From Endomychus coccineus (taxonomy: Eukaryota > Arthropoda > Insecta > Coleoptera > Endomychidae), in the NCBI GenBank assembly GCA_958510875.1, contig OY294067.1, positions 146,477,743 to 146,541,742 of the forward strand: a stretch of DNA of 64,000 nucleotides, in the 5' to 3' direction. Below, piece after piece: positions 10,441 to 23,130 of this stretch. Below the pieces are notes generated by a model. The model ran no database searches and was not told the origin of the DNA. It worked only from the letters and a program-made list of their open reading frames with translations. The translations under genes were made by a program, and so were the position numbers. Each line of letters opens with the position of its first letter. Position 1 is the first letter of the stretch.

Positions 10441-11824
10441 ATGGCCGGTAACGTCAACATTTTGATGGAAAGCCGCATAGTAATTCGGAGCTTATTCACG
10501 AGGTATGTTAATGAACTTGATAGATAACTCAGTGCCGATCCGGTTGATATTGAAACATCGGAGGTTACATTTGATCTTTTAAAGTCGAAATTCGACGAAT
10601 TAAAAGTACTGAACAGTGAAATTTGCGAATTTGTGTTAGACAGTGCTTCAGAAGATGAGTTAACCAGTGGAATAGTGAGCTGTGAGGATTTCAGTAAGGA
10701 GTACACCACACTGAGGATGAAATTCGAGAAGATACAGGTTGATTAGGCTACTAAACCAGCAAGTGCACACAGACACGGCATTCCTGAGAAAAAAAGGTAT
10801 GCATAAGTTTAAGTTACCTAAAATTGAGTTTAAATGTTACGACGGGAGTATAAAGGGGGGTGGTTGTCTGTTTGGGCTCAATTTAGAAATATACACTACG
10901 ATAACTCTATACATAAGAGCGACAAAATTGAATACTTGCGTCAAACTTCAGTACAGATAGCAGGGCTAGGCGGCTAGTAGAAAGTTATCCAGCTATGAGA
11001 GCATTATAACAAAATCATTGAGAGTTTGCAGTGTAGATTCGGCAGGGAAGATTCACAGATCGAAGTGTATATCAGAGAACTTTTGAAATTAATTCTCAGC
11101 AATTCTGTTTCCAAACAAAAATGTGAGATTGGCATCCTGTTTGATCAAATAGAGACACAGTTGCGAACTCTTGAGACATAATGCATAACTTCGGACAAGT
11201 GTTCTGCCATGCTGTTCATACTAATCGAATCTTGCTTACCTCAAGAACTAATTAGCGTTTGGCAGCACTCATCGCTTTTTAATGATGCTCCTTTCTTAGA
11301 AACTGCAGGCGTTCACTCAAAAGACGAAACCTCTGTTTCCTCTTCAGAAGGTAGAGAACGAGCAACGAATCGACTTAGCGGCAGAAGGTTCCGGTATCAA
11401 GGAACCAACACCAATTAATAAAGACAGAAAAGAGGGTTATGTAAGGGATATAAGGTTCAGACAAAATAGTGAAATCCCTACAGCTGCGTGGCTCATGAAT
11501 TGCGAGGTTTTAAAGCACAAAATGTCTTATGAACAACGAAAGGAAACCATTGCGCAAAAAAGAGCTTGTTGTCGCTGTTCAAAGGTGAGACATCAGTCGA
11601 AAAAATGTAGAGGGCATCTGAGATGTATTTTATGTAGGCGATCTCATGTCTTTCTGATGTGCCCTGAAACTACTACTGGAACGAGAAATAAGCCAACTAA
11701 CAGCAAAGGGGAGGGCATCACGAGAGAGGTCCAAAAGGAGCAAACCCTCGCCAACTATACTAGCACCCAGGTATTCTTACAGACGATTCGAGTAACTCTG
11801 AGAGGTAAGGGCAAATCCAGGTAA
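10441..11824 (+). pseudogene. Inner BEL/Pao gag with zinc knuckles
   Basis: The gag starts at ATG 10441. The first segment is an acidic, helical N-terminal region interrupted by TAG near 10525 and again near 10744. Coding resumes in other frames to the nucleocapsid part (11495-11824), where two CCHC-type clusters are visible (CCRCSKVRHQSKKC and LRCILCRRSHVFLMC). The gag would bind and package element RNA. At least three inactivating changes are present. Confidence 0.8.
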
Positions 11825-12361
11825 ATGCGAGCCTTGATTGATAGCGGATCGCAAAGATCGTACATTTTAAAAACCACGGCTGCACAACTAGGATATAGAC
11901 CCAAACGCCACGAGAAAATCGTTCATTGTCTATTTGGTGGGAGAGAGATACCAATCACGCACAACTGCTATGATGTTACGATTTCTGAAGGAAATTACAC
12001 CTACACGTTCGAAGTTCTCGATGAAGCGACCATTTGTGGTGATATTGTTCCAGTTCTCCAAGGACAGTGGACAGGTCATGCAGAAATCTCGAACGCCGGA
12101 AATCCTGGTCCCATCGAGATTCTATTAGGGGCTGTTATAGCCGGAGATCTGTATACAGGGGCACGCAGGGAATTGAAATGTGGCTTATTTGCCATCGAGA
12201 CCTATTTCAGTTCGACACTCATGAGAAAAATGCCATCAACGAAGGTACGTTCCGAGGTGGTAACGACGACTTTGGATTTGCTCGTTAAAGATGTGTCGAT
12301 TAGTGATTCATGGGAACTGGAGGTTATTGGCATCAAAGATCCTACAGATAAACGTAACTAG
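11825..12361 (+). pseudogene. Inner BEL/Pao aspartic protease region
   Basis: This 178-codon frame contains the catalytic signature ALIDSGSQRSYI (DSG form) of BEL/Pao proteases close to its start, followed by about 150 residues typical of the protease-RT linker. A TAG stop ends it at 12359-12361. In the family it is part of one polyprotein with gag and RT, so the stop just before it at 11822 and this one are decay. Confidence 0.82.
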
Positions 12362-12373
12362 GAAGAGAAAGAC

Positions 12374-14038
12374 GTGGAGACCAGGGAATTATTCCTACAG
12401 ACGGTAACGGTGTATAAAGGTGGAAGATACGAAGTTCAACTTCCATGGATAGACGGACATCCTCCACTCCCGACAAATTACAAAATGGCTCAAAAGAGGC
12501 TAGACGCTACCATTAGCAAATCAAAGAAACAAGGACTTTTTGAGCAATATGATACTATCTTCACAGAATGAGAGAGAGATGGTATTGTAGAAACAATTGA
12601 ACCGCCTGAAGATGGGGACTACGACAGAGGTCATTATCTGCCAGATCGACCGATGCTGAGAGGAAACAGGAAACATCATCAAGATTCGGCCGGTGCTCGA
12701 CGCATCCGCACATGATATCGGCAAACCAGCACTCAGTTGATACCGTCGATGTGATTACGGTTCAGGGAAAATAAGATAGGTGTACAGAGGTCATTCGGAA
12801 AGCCTTTTTGCAAATAGGTCTCGAGGAACACGATCGCGATTTCCTCCGATTTCTATGGGTCAAAGCTCAAGGTCAAAGGTTTGTCTTACGACACAAAAAC
12901 GCGTGGTTTTTGGTGTCAACAGTAGACCTTTTCTGCTAGGAGCGACGTTAGAATATCATTTGTCCCTGTGTCAGAAAAAGGCTTCTAATCTTGATATGTA
13001 CTCCAGCGAAACCCTCAGAAGACTGAGCAAAAGTTTCTACGTGGACAATTGCGTTACTAGTCTGCATGATGAAAAATCTCTATCTATATTCATCAAGGAA
13101 GCAACTGCGGCAATGGCCGAAGGTCTGTTACATCTAAAATGTTGGGAGCATACCGGTTCTAGCCTTTCTCATAACTTTCCCCTTCTAGGATTAATATGGG
13201 ATTCACAGAGAGACGTCTTATCTTTAAATCCTGAATTTCTTTCGTCTGATCTGGATCCTGAATTACTGGTCTCCAAACGTCTAATTTTATCTATTTCCCA
13301 GGTTTTCGACCCAATTGGCTATACCTGCCCCTCAGTTTTGCTACCTAAGCTACTATTGCAAGGATTGTGGCAACAAAGACTCACTTGGGACCAACCCGTG
13401 GATGAAGTCACCGCCCAGGGATTCAAGATGTGGGTTGGAGATGTGCAATATCTGACAAAAGTTACAATTCCTCGATGAGTGTGGGCTACGAGTTCTGAGT
13501 CACAAGATCTGAGCCTGCATACATTCTGCGATGTCAGTGGCGATGCATACGCCTGCACAATATTTTTGGGAGCTGTCATAGATGGAAAGGTTGCTGTCTT
13601 TTCGCTGACTGCTGAAGCTCGAGTAGCACCCTTTAAAAGGTCTAACGTCAAGACCTCCCCCGTCTAGAATTGTTGGCCGCCACTACAGGAACTAGGCTTT
13701 ATGCGCACGTTGTAGAAAATTTGGAGAAAAACGTCGAGTTTCTTCTGGAGCGACTCGTCCACTGTTGTATCGTCGATTCAAAGGAGGGAAGAATGGGGAG
13801 TCTTTGTCCAGAACCGAGTAACAGAGATACGCGATTTGACGAAGCGGAAAGATGGAGCCATTTACCCGGGATACATAATCCAGCTGACCTCCCTTCTCAA
13901 GGGTGTTCCCCCAAACAATTGTTCGATTCGAAATGGTGGAAGGGGCCAAAGTGGTTATTGACGAACCACGAAGATGGCCATATACGACCACATCTCTCAA
14001 AGAATAAGAAATCGAACAAGAGAGGAGAAAAAATGTAA
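12374..14038 (+). pseudogene. Inner BEL/Pao reverse transcriptase and RNase H
   Basis: The coding is split over several frames. The N-terminal RT part has LPWIDGHPPLPTNYKMA (12438-12490). A deletion or scramble follows at 12580-12800. Then come palm residues with the catalytic box SFYVDNCVTS (about 13030-13060), and the connection domain ending ISQVFDPIGYTCPSVLLPKL. RNase H begins at LHTFCDVSGDAYA (13514-13552). The region before integrase has HLPGIHNPADLPSQGC. Stops at 13476 and 13665 and frame changes show it is dead. Confidence 0.85.
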
Positions 14039-14039
14039 C

Positions 14040-15590
14040 AAGCACTCTTCTGAATGCTGAGAAATCGGTTGGTTGGCATCTTGATTATTTCTATCAGTAT
14101 AATAAGACCATACGGATGATTGCTTGGATTTTCAGATACGTTCATAACTGCAAAAATGTAGAAGAGAGACACAATGGAGAATTGGCAGTACCAGAAGTCG
14201 AAAATGCAGAGAAATTCGTATTTAAGTTGGTGCAACAAAAATCATTTTCGGGTGAAAATGACAGAAGCATAAGCTGCCTTAACCCTTTCTATGATCAAGA
14301 CTGATTACTCCGATCAAAAATCTCGAGTCCCACGAAGAGACGACAAAGAAGACTTTCGTTTCCCTATTGTGCTAGCTGCTAAGGATCCGGTGGTGAGGAA
14401 ATTGATTATGTACATGCATGCAAGCCTGTCATGTAGGAACTCAAGGACTTCTAAGCCTGATACGGGGAAAATTTTGGATTCTCGGGGGTAGACGAATGGT
14501 ACGGTCGGTTGTCTTGACATGTTCGGTTTGCCGGAAGTTCGACGCGAAACCGTTGCTGGTTGAATCCCCTCCACTTCCATTGGACAGAGTTCGTGACGCG
14601 GACCGTTTCACTTGAAGAATGATGATAAAGCCTGGACCTGTCTTTTCACTTGTGCGGTTCATCACGCGGTTCATTTGGAGTTAGATATATCTATGTCAAC
14701 CCATAGCTTTCTTCAAGCTTTGCGCCGGTTCGTGTCGAGACGGGGTAGGCCTAAAACGATATATAGTGATGATGGCACGAACTTTATAGGTGCTGAAAAT
14801 GCTGTATCAAATGTAATTGGACTGGGACAGAGTTGTGCGCGAAACCTCGGTGAGACGTATTGCATGGGAATTCAACCCACCTATCACCGATTGGTGCGGT
14901 GGCTTCTGGGAGCGACTGATCGTAGTGCTGAAACCGCTACTGAGAAAAATATTGGGTCGCGCACGTTTTGGATACGAAGACTTGTTGACCGTTTTAAGTG
15001 ATTGCGAGGCTGTGATTAACGGTAGGTCCATCATTTATTCATCGGAGAACCCTAAGGACTTTGTCGCGATAACTCCAGCGATGTTTCCTCGCGACCAAGC
15101 AGAGTGCGGTCTCCCCGAGTGTTACACTAACGGTCGCAATTCTTTGTGTAAAAAGATACGGAAGTTACAACGTTACGTGAGGACCTTCAAACCCGTTTTC
15201 GTGCGAAATATCTCGGGCAGTTGGAACTCTCATGTGAGAAACGGTCTAATCGGAAAATTACGGTCGATGAAGTTGTGTTAGTTGATAATGACAGCAGTGA
15301 TAGTATAGACTGACCGATGGCTATACTGGTCAAAACGGACAAATTCGTCTTGTACGAGTGGAAACCTCTCGGGGAACAATGTTGAGATCTTTCCAAAGGC
15401 TATACTCGCTAGAGTGTGTTAGTGCGTCGGATGTACTTCCCCAGGAAGAGAAGATACTGACGAGTAACGAGAGGGTGGATACTGATAGTTTCTATGTTCG
15501 AACCGAACCAGGGACGATTGATGATCCCGAGGGTACTATTGATGCGGGAGGAACGAAAACGAAATCTACTCGTAGTGGTCGTGTTTCCTA
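14040..15590 (+). pseudogene. Inner BEL/Pao integrase
   Basis: The zinc-binding part ends in LTCSVCRKFDAKPL (about 14510-14555). The catalytic core follows in broken frames: TCAVHHAVHLEL, then YSDDGTNFIGA (second Asp, about 14760-14795), then WEFNPPITDWCGGFWERL (Glu, about 14858-14912). The C-terminal part reaches about 15590. All three DDE blocks can be seen, but stops and frameshifts separate them. Confidence 0.85.
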
Positions 15591-15761
15591 AATGCCTCCA
15601 CTGTTTCTGTAAGGCAAACGGGGAATTCCAATTCTCGGAAGGACACTGGTATGTACGATTGAATTATTTTTTTTTGGTCTTCGGTTTATGTCCACCTCTG
15701 CTTTGTGAAAAATGTGTTCTCATAAAAAGACATTCTCGAGGACATTTTTCAGATGGGAGTG

Positions 15762-16138
15762 TGTCGGAGACATAAAGACATTCTCGCAATTACATCAAAA
15801 CTTGAATTACCAGATATTCACTTCGTACGCGTAGTGACATCGTTTCGCCGGTGGAGAAGGTAGAGAAAAAGACAGTCAGTGACCGTTGCCGGCCGATGTC
15901 ACAGCTCATACTTCGTTTGAATAATACTTACTTCGTATTACTTGGAGTGCAGCTTTGTGTTACTGTTTTATGTATTTCGGACTCTTGAAAGTTATTGTTA
16001 CAATACAGTATATTTGTTATTTTGTTAGGTAGGTACTACGTTAATAAATCTGTACCTATTAAGTGTTTGTTTATCTAACAACGAACCGTCGTAAACCGGG
16101 GAGAACGGGTAGTTCTGTTTTTGGGTACGAACAGAACA
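15762..16138 (+). repeat. 3' LTR of inner BEL/Pao element
   Basis: This 377-bp copy of the 5' LTR has the same TGTCGG start and GAACAGAACA end. A purine-rich AGATGGGAGTG just upstream (15751-15761) can serve as the polypurine tract. It is followed by the target duplication ATAAT. Confidence 0.93.
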
Positions 16139-19100
16139 ATAATGACAACAAAGTTCAACAAGTTGAGCAAAGGACAAAATCATATCCAGTTGCTAATATA
16201 TCACAATGTCCTATCTTTAGCGACAATCATTTGATTTATAACTGCCGAAAGTTCCTACACTTTTCAATAAAAAAAAGGTTTAATAACATCAAGCTATTGA
16301 ATTTATGTCTAAATTGCCTGAAGAAAAATCATAGTTTACAAAATTGTAACAAAGGTACATGTCGGAAATGTGACAAGAAACATAACACCCTTCTCCTTTT
16401 TGTAAATGCACAAAATGAGTCAATGTCAAATGGTGAGCATAACTTTGAAACAACAAATCAATGAAAATGCTTCAAGTAGTGACAGAATTTCGTCGCATCA
16501 TTTATTACAAAATATTGAGTCTCAAATTCTTCTATCTACAGCAGTTATACAGGTATCCGATAGATATGGCAAAATTCATGAATGTGGAGCCTTGCTAGAT
16601 TCAGGATCACAGTCAAATTTTATTTCTAAAGAATTGAGCGATATATTAGGAATGCAAAAATCTAATCAGACTGATTCCACTATATCGGGTATTAATCAAC
16701 CGATTACAAATATTAAGCAATGCACTAAAGTTGAAATAGAGTCACGTTGTGATTCATACAAAATATGATGTCATGTTTAATTATCCCAAAGATCGTAGAA
16801 AACCTTCCATCTGTTTCTTCTGACAGAAAATCATTGAACGTACTTCGCGATTCATAATAGGCCGATTCAAAATTCAAACATCCTGCAAAAATCGACATAT
16901 TGCTTGGTTCAGACATATTTTGCCAGCTCATAAGCGTCGGTCGAATTAAACTTGGAGAAAAAAGCCATTACTAGCAGAAACGGCAAGTTGAAAGGTTTTG
17001 GGAAATCGACAAGTATCCAGAAAGAAAATATTTTCCTTCAGAAGAAAATGCAGCAGAAGAGCACTTCGTACAACACACAATGGGAGACTCTACTGGACGA
17101 TTCAATGTCAGCTGCCTCTGAAAGAATCTATTTCTAATCTTGGTGATTCTAAAGAAATGGCATTGAAACGATTTCACTTAATGGAGAAGAAGATAAATAA
17201 GAATGTTAATTTGAAGACTCAGTGTGTCATTCATGGAAGAATATGAGAACTTGCAACACTTTTTGATAAACGAAAGCAGCATTACAATTGAGCTCCGAGT
17301 AGTATTTGATGCTTGAGCATGAACTTCATCTGGTTATCCATCAAATGATTTACAGATGATAGGGTCTACAATACAAGAGGATTTATTATTCATGGTTCTA
17401 CGGCTTAGAGAATACAATTTTGTGTTGACCGCTGAAATCACAAAGATGTATTCACAAATTTTAATTCAAAATAATCAACGATCAGACAACGCATTTTTTA
17501 GAGATCAGATGATTCCCAGGATGTATAATATTCTGAACTCAACACAGTGACATACGGTACACAATCTGCTCCTTTCCTAGCCATACGTTGTTCACACCAA
17601 TTAGCCATAGAAGCATTCGACATAATCCATTAGTAAGTAAAATCATCCGTCGAGATTTTTATGTCGATGATTCACTAACTGGTGGTGATACCTTTGGAGA
17701 CGTTGAATTAATACAACATGAAATCACTGCAATATCTTATCTGGTGGCTTTTGTCTGAACAAGTGATGTCCAATGAAGCTGAGGTGCTTGAAAGTTTATG
17801 CCCAAAGCACATTGGTGATTCGAACGCAACTAAAACCTAGGGCTTATGTTGGAGTGCTCCTGAAGATATTCTCAATTATTCAATAATACCCCAAAATAAC
17901 AAAATAATCACAAAAAGATCGATTCTTTCGACGATAGCTCAGATATTCAACCCGGCAGGTCCATTATGTCCCTCGATAATAATGGCAAAGATTTTAATAC
18001 AGAAATTATGACAGAACGGATTATCTTGAGATGAGTCGGTCCCTCCAGACATTCATACAAAGTGAGAATCATTTCAAGACAATTTGGAGTACGGCAGCTC
18101 CATCAGAATACCGAGACAAATCATTTGTAGAAATTTTCGAGAAATACAGCTACATGGATTTTCGGACTCATCCGAATTAGCATATGGGGCATGTTTATGT
18201 CTGAGATTCATTGATCAATACCACAAATGCTTCGTGAAATTGTTATGTTCGGAAAATAGGGTGACACCACTAAAAATCATAACCGTACCAAGACCTGAGT
18301 TATGTGCATCTGTATTGATAGCACAATTAGTAGATGAAGTGATCAAATTCATGAACATTGAGTTCAATAGTATTTGATATTGGTCGGACTTTACAATTGT
18401 ATTATCATGAATTAGTTCACCTCCTCATATGTGGAAGACATTTGTAGTGAATAGCCATAACCCTGGAGATTTTTTAGCACGAGGAGCTGATCCCAGGGAA
18501 TTGGAAAATTTTAAGCTTTGGTGAACCGGTTCATAGTGGTCGCGACAAAATTATTATCAAAGTTTTATCGAATTTGATGACGATTATTGCAAAGAAATTC
18601 GAAAGCAACAATTTTCAGTGAATCTGGTTTCAAAATATCCAAATCCAGAATTCATGAATATAAGAACGAAATATTCGGATTTGAATAAGCTACTCCGAAT
18701 TATATCGTATTGAATAGGTTTTAAGAATGATAGTTCAATAATTGAAGTTGAAGAACTTCACCATTCTAGGAATATAGTATATACGTCTTTCTCAAAGACA
18801 AGCACTTGTGCAAGAAATATCCGATATAAAAAAACTGGTAACGTTAGTAAGAACAGAGAAATATTGTCATTAAGTCCTTTTATAGATGGATTTGGAATCT
18901 TACGAGTAGGTGATAGATTCAAAAGTTTCAAATTTCATTATCAAAAAAAACACCCTGCTCTTTTATCATCAAAACGACATTTATTAAATCTGATTATAAG
19001 ATGTGAACATGAAAGCTTGCTCCATTCAGGATTCCAAATAGTACTATCTTCTAATCGAGACAGATTTTGGATTGTATCTGCACGTAACGCCGTGAAACGA

Positions 19101-19370
19101 ATAATTCGTCAGTGTGTTCGATACTTCAAAATCAATCCTACCAGCACTACATACCTAGCGACTGATCTTTCTGAATCTAGCATCACACCTGCAAGGCCAA
19201 TTCTGAATTCTGGCGTTGATTATGCCGGGCCATTTTTAATACGCGATAGAAAGGGTCGAAAACCATTTGCAACTTAAGCATATATTTGCTCTATCATCTG
19301 TTTTGTTACAAAGGCGGTTCACCTTAGACTTGTTAGCGATCTAAGTATACTCAATCTTTGCCTGCGTCAC
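16139..19370 (+). pseudogene. Outer BEL/Pao element, rest of gag and pol
   Basis: This region continues the gag interrupted at 9915. It holds the CCHC region LCLNCLKKNHSLQNC plus CRKCDKKHNTLL (16300-16395), protease GALLDSGSQSNFISKEL (about 16588-16640), and RT remnants from 16900 (GDSTGRFNV, NLGDSKEMALKRF) through ILSTIAQIFNPAGPLCPS (about 17920-17975). RNase H follows (LHGFSDSSELAYGA, TVPRPELCASVLIAQLVDEV; 18150-18350). The integrase N-terminal part and first catalytic segment (GILRVGDR, then ILNSGVDYAGPFLIRDRKGR) end at 19277, with KAVHLRLVSDLS just after. It is full of stops and cut off near 19370 before the other DDE residues. Confidence 0.85.
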
Positions 19371-19570
19371 GCCGTTTTGCTTAAATATACTCGCATGAGA
19401 ACCGACACAGAGCAGGAGCATGTAGGAGACCCCAAAAAATGATGATTTGACGCACCTTGCCTTCATACCAAGTTGCACTCCTTTGAAGTTATAGGCCCTC
19501 AAAGTGAGACTTTAAACTTAAAAAATTAATATCTCAATTATAGTTCAACTTAGAAAGAACAAATGTGGTA

Positions 19571-20019
19571 CACGTTGTATGCATTCCAAGAGTATTAATC
19601 GACAGTGAGTACAGTTCAGTTGGATCATTTTAAAGAGTTGATAAGGGATGGTGCACCCTTAAAATAGGACAGAATTTTTCAACCCAATCTCTATTTCGAG
19701 AGAAATTCAACTTTATTTCATGAGAAATTTTGTTTTAAAACTTTTTGTACCCTTGTAATTTTTCAATAAACTTTGCTGTTTTCAAGAAAAACGCGAATAA
19801 TAAAAGCAGCTACGTTACTTAAAATCATCGAAATTTCAGAAGTTGGCTATGAAATTGAACTTCAAACTTGACAATCAGAAAGCTAAGTAATTTATTTTAA
19901 ATAAAAGTTTGTTAAGTATGTTGAGAATCACACGTTGTATGCATTCCAAGAGTATTAATCGACAATAAGTAGAGTTCAGTTGAATCATTTTAAAGGGTTG
20001 ATAAGGGATGGTGCACCCT
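19571..20019. repeat. Pair of 89-bp direct repeats spaced 360 bp apart
   Basis: 19571-19659 and 19931-20019 both begin CACGTTGTATGCATTCC and end GGGATGGTGCACCCT, with few differences. The intervening 271 bp is AT-rich and non-coding. They may be subterminal repeats of a mariner-type element whose transposase fragment follows, or a tandem array remnant. Confidence 0.75.
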
Positions 20020-20333
20020 CGAAATTTGTTGAGGTCTGGTGATCGTAGAGGCCAAATCTGGAGGCAATTATTTCCTCTTCGAATCCATCTATTTGGATAC
20101 CGTTCATTCAAAAACTCTCTAACAATATTAGTGAAATGCGACGGAGCTCCATCATGCATAAGCCAATGTTCCAGTCTTAGTTGTAGTGGTACCTCGTCAA
20201 GTAGATCCGGGAGGGTGTTTTCGAGAAAATTCAAATAAGATTTGCCATTCAGTTGATTTGGTAAAATAACTGGACTAATTAAATATCGACCAATAGCACT
20301 GATCCACCAATAGTTAAAAGTAATCATAATCAT
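20008..20333 (-). pseudogene. Tc1/mariner-type transposase fragment
   Basis: The minus-strand coding fragment has a central DDE region. It has a segment ISPVILPNQLNGKSYLNFLE, then the second catalytic Asp in MHDGAPSHF, then about 38 residues on WPLRSPDLNKF with the third acidic residue. This spacing fits mariner-like families with a DD37-type triad. It has no start and the C-terminal end is replaced by repeat DNA. It has no in-frame stop within the fragment but is only about 100 residues long, so it is a relic. Confidence 0.72.
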
Positions 20334-20739
20334 GTAATTATCATTATACTATGGTTACAAAAATTGTTCATTCTATTCTCACAAACTATCAAATTGATCG
20401 TTATTAGTCTACTAGAGCTGATCAATTTGTCAAAATTGAAAACTTACCCATTAACTCACTTCTAGTCTTATAAAACCCAGTGAGAGAAGTCCTAGACAGG
20501 TTCAAAATGATAATATCAATTGTATAGATTTTCTTTTTCAAAAATTACAATACAAGTCAGTATATGTTTCTTTCTCAATATTCTTTGCCAATGTAGGCTT
20601 GATGATGATTGGTTCGTGAATTCGTTAATTTTTAATTTTTTGTTTCGAAATAACGTTCAAAAGTGGTAGAACATACATGTTTCATAATCGTTTGAATTTA
20701 ATATGACAATTAGCTGTAGATTATGGTTCCAATTCAACG

Positions 20740-21150
20740 TTTTCTTGACGTATGTGTGTATTGAGCGGCCGCTGGAAATACCTATTGCGCGGTATCAAAC
20801 ATCATGGAAAAGCTTCTTTCAAGATTTCCATTGATATTCTTGTAGGAACTAGTACTGTTCCTTGTCTTCATCTTCTTCTCAATATGTCTGCATATGTTGC
20901 AGAAATAACTTGTACCATTGAACCATTTTCTTCGGAAAAGTACGGACCTATAATCAAGGACTATGAAATTGCACATCAAACAGTAGCTTCAGGCAAATGC
21001 AATGGTTTCTCTTGAACTTGATATGGATTCTCAAGTGCCTAGTACCTGCAGCTTGGCTTGTTATAACATGTCCGTCTAAGCAGAAGTGAGCTTCATCCGA
21101 CAAAAGCAAACAAAGTCCAATATCAATATTGCCATTCAAATCTAAGATTT
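20740..21150 (-). pseudogene. Second Tc1/mariner-type transposase fragment
   Basis: Going leftward on the minus strand, LLSDEAHFCLDG (about 21075-21110) gives the first catalytic Asp region of a mariner-like transposase. A shifted VQFHSP and a YFSEENGSMVQVISATYADIL-like segment follow around 20880-20960. Then comes RISMEILKEAFP, the helix after the second Asp, near 20800-20840. Stops and frame changes are present. The sequence differs from the 20008-20333 fragment, so these are two families rather than one gene. Confidence 0.6.
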
Positions 21151-21159
21151 ATCTTATCC

Positions 21160-23130
21160 TGATTGGTTGATTTTTGAACTACAGCAATCTTTTTATCCCA
21201 TCTTGAACTAACTTTCGCCAAAAATCTCGTTGCACTTTGATTGTTGAACTAAATTTGACAAAATTTTCAATACAAAAATACTTTTGATTTTTGGGTCAAC
21301 ATTCCATTTCGAAAACTACTGTCAACAAGAGGAAACTCCAAAGTCTACTTTTTCCAACAATGACATAATGTTCTGTCATTTATATAGGATGCATTTTATT
21401 ACACGAATAAGACAGTTCACTCACTTTACTGCTCAGTAGGTACCTAGGTACACGAATAAGTATAAAACATGTCAATAGCTTTGGAACTTATAAAAATGTT
21501 CATCAATACTTACAGATTCCATAACATATCTCATTGTTTCAGCTTCATACTCACAATAATTATTATCGGATATAAATTTAGGTAATAGAGTTTGATTATT
21601 CTCTTTTCTACCACCTTCGAATGATGTTCAGGATACAGAAGAAAGAAATACAAATCAAACTCCGAACAAAATTGTCTCCATAATATGACCAACATTATAT
21701 CTAATAAGACCTTCAAGATATATGGTGACCACTGATCACAGACACAGGCAATATCTATTCCAAATGATGTTCCAAATTACTTATGTTCTACTCACAATTC
21801 ACAAACTATTATTTATATCTCGCACTCTATTCTTAACTAATGTAATGAGTAAGTGCTATTTCAGTCTTATTGAGTAGAAAAGAGTAAGACGTAGCCATAA
21901 ACGTCTAGAGGTATTAACAAAATGGCTCCTAAGTCTTTTTTTTCGTCCTTTTGCGCTCCAAGCGGATTATTTGTGCACTGAGTAGTAATAGGAGAATTAT
22001 CTTCTCCTCCGAGTGAACTATATTTATTTGTAAAACGGAAACAAAACGAAATTTCTTGTATTAACATATCCCACTTGTTACTGAAGCAACTTTTACTCAC
22101 CTGAATTATACAAGTTGCATGTAAAACAAAAACAATTTTCTGGAGAATCAAATAACCACTCAACTATTCCAAATTTGAGGAATGTTAGAATTCATTTTTC
22201 AGAATGCAATATCAAGAAGAAGCAAAACGTTACTATGACGCAATATTAAAATTACGAAATAATCAAAAATGAAGATAAAAATAATACCGTTGGAATATAA
22301 ATTACTGAACCTAACCCAATATGCTATTCGAAAGTTTTAAGAAACGATAACTAATGATCAAATTAAGTTGCAAGAACAAATTTAATTTATATCGGTAGGT
22401 ACCTACGAATGGAAAACACTTAATGAGTCAATGATGAATAATTCAGAGGATATAATATTATTTCAGAATTCCTATATTCAAATGGTAATTACCGTCAGAA
22501 AAATCAAGAACAGGTGCTTTAGAAATTCTGATAGATGCAATTACTTCCTCTAAATCAAATAAATTCAATCAATCCCTCCTAGAATCACTCATTGAATAAA
22601 ACATGAAGATGACTTCATCGATCCGATAGAAATTCCATTGTCAGAAATCCACCTCAAAATTCAATTGGTCCTTAGTTTTCCTTTCATCAAAGATCAGTAT
22701 TTCGGCATAAACAGTAATGAAAATTGCTCATTCAGGGTTTCAAAAGTGATTGCTATATTCATCAAAAAGACATGTGAATTTAATGTTTTTTGCAAATATG
22801 CAAACTTATTCCTCAAATCGCGTTTCGGGGAGAAAAGATGAAGAAAATGTATTCATCATGTTTAGAGATTTGAAAAAATATCTTCTTTCCTTATAAATGG
22901 GTAAATTGAGATGAGATAATATGAAAATGATTATTTCCATTGGAACACGTGTACCTTATTTTGTATTTCCAAAAAATTTTCATTATGAACAATTTGTATC
23001 CACAATTCATTGTGTAATAATCCGATGGATTATTACTTTTTGGTTTGAGGCCTTTGAATAATATTGATTTAAATCAAATTGAATATTTCATAAATTACTA
23101 TATCTTGAACACGATATACCAGACAGACAT
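21160..23130. other. AT-rich DNA without recognisable gene
   Basis: Only short chance frames occur. I recognised no protein motif, RNA gene or strong repeat. Confidence 0.4.

Larger units (their letters stand above)
9916..16138 (+). mobile_element. Complete but decayed BEL/Pao LTR retrotransposon, nested
   Basis: The element is 6.2 kb with two LTRs (9916-10291 and 15762-16138), a primer-binding site, gag, protease, RT/RNase H and integrase remnants in BEL order, and a 5-bp target duplication ATAAT (9911-9915 and 16139-16143). It sits inside the gag of another BEL/Pao element. By eye the LTRs differ at roughly one base in ten, so the insertion is old. All coding regions carry stops or frameshifts. 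Confidence 0.93.
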
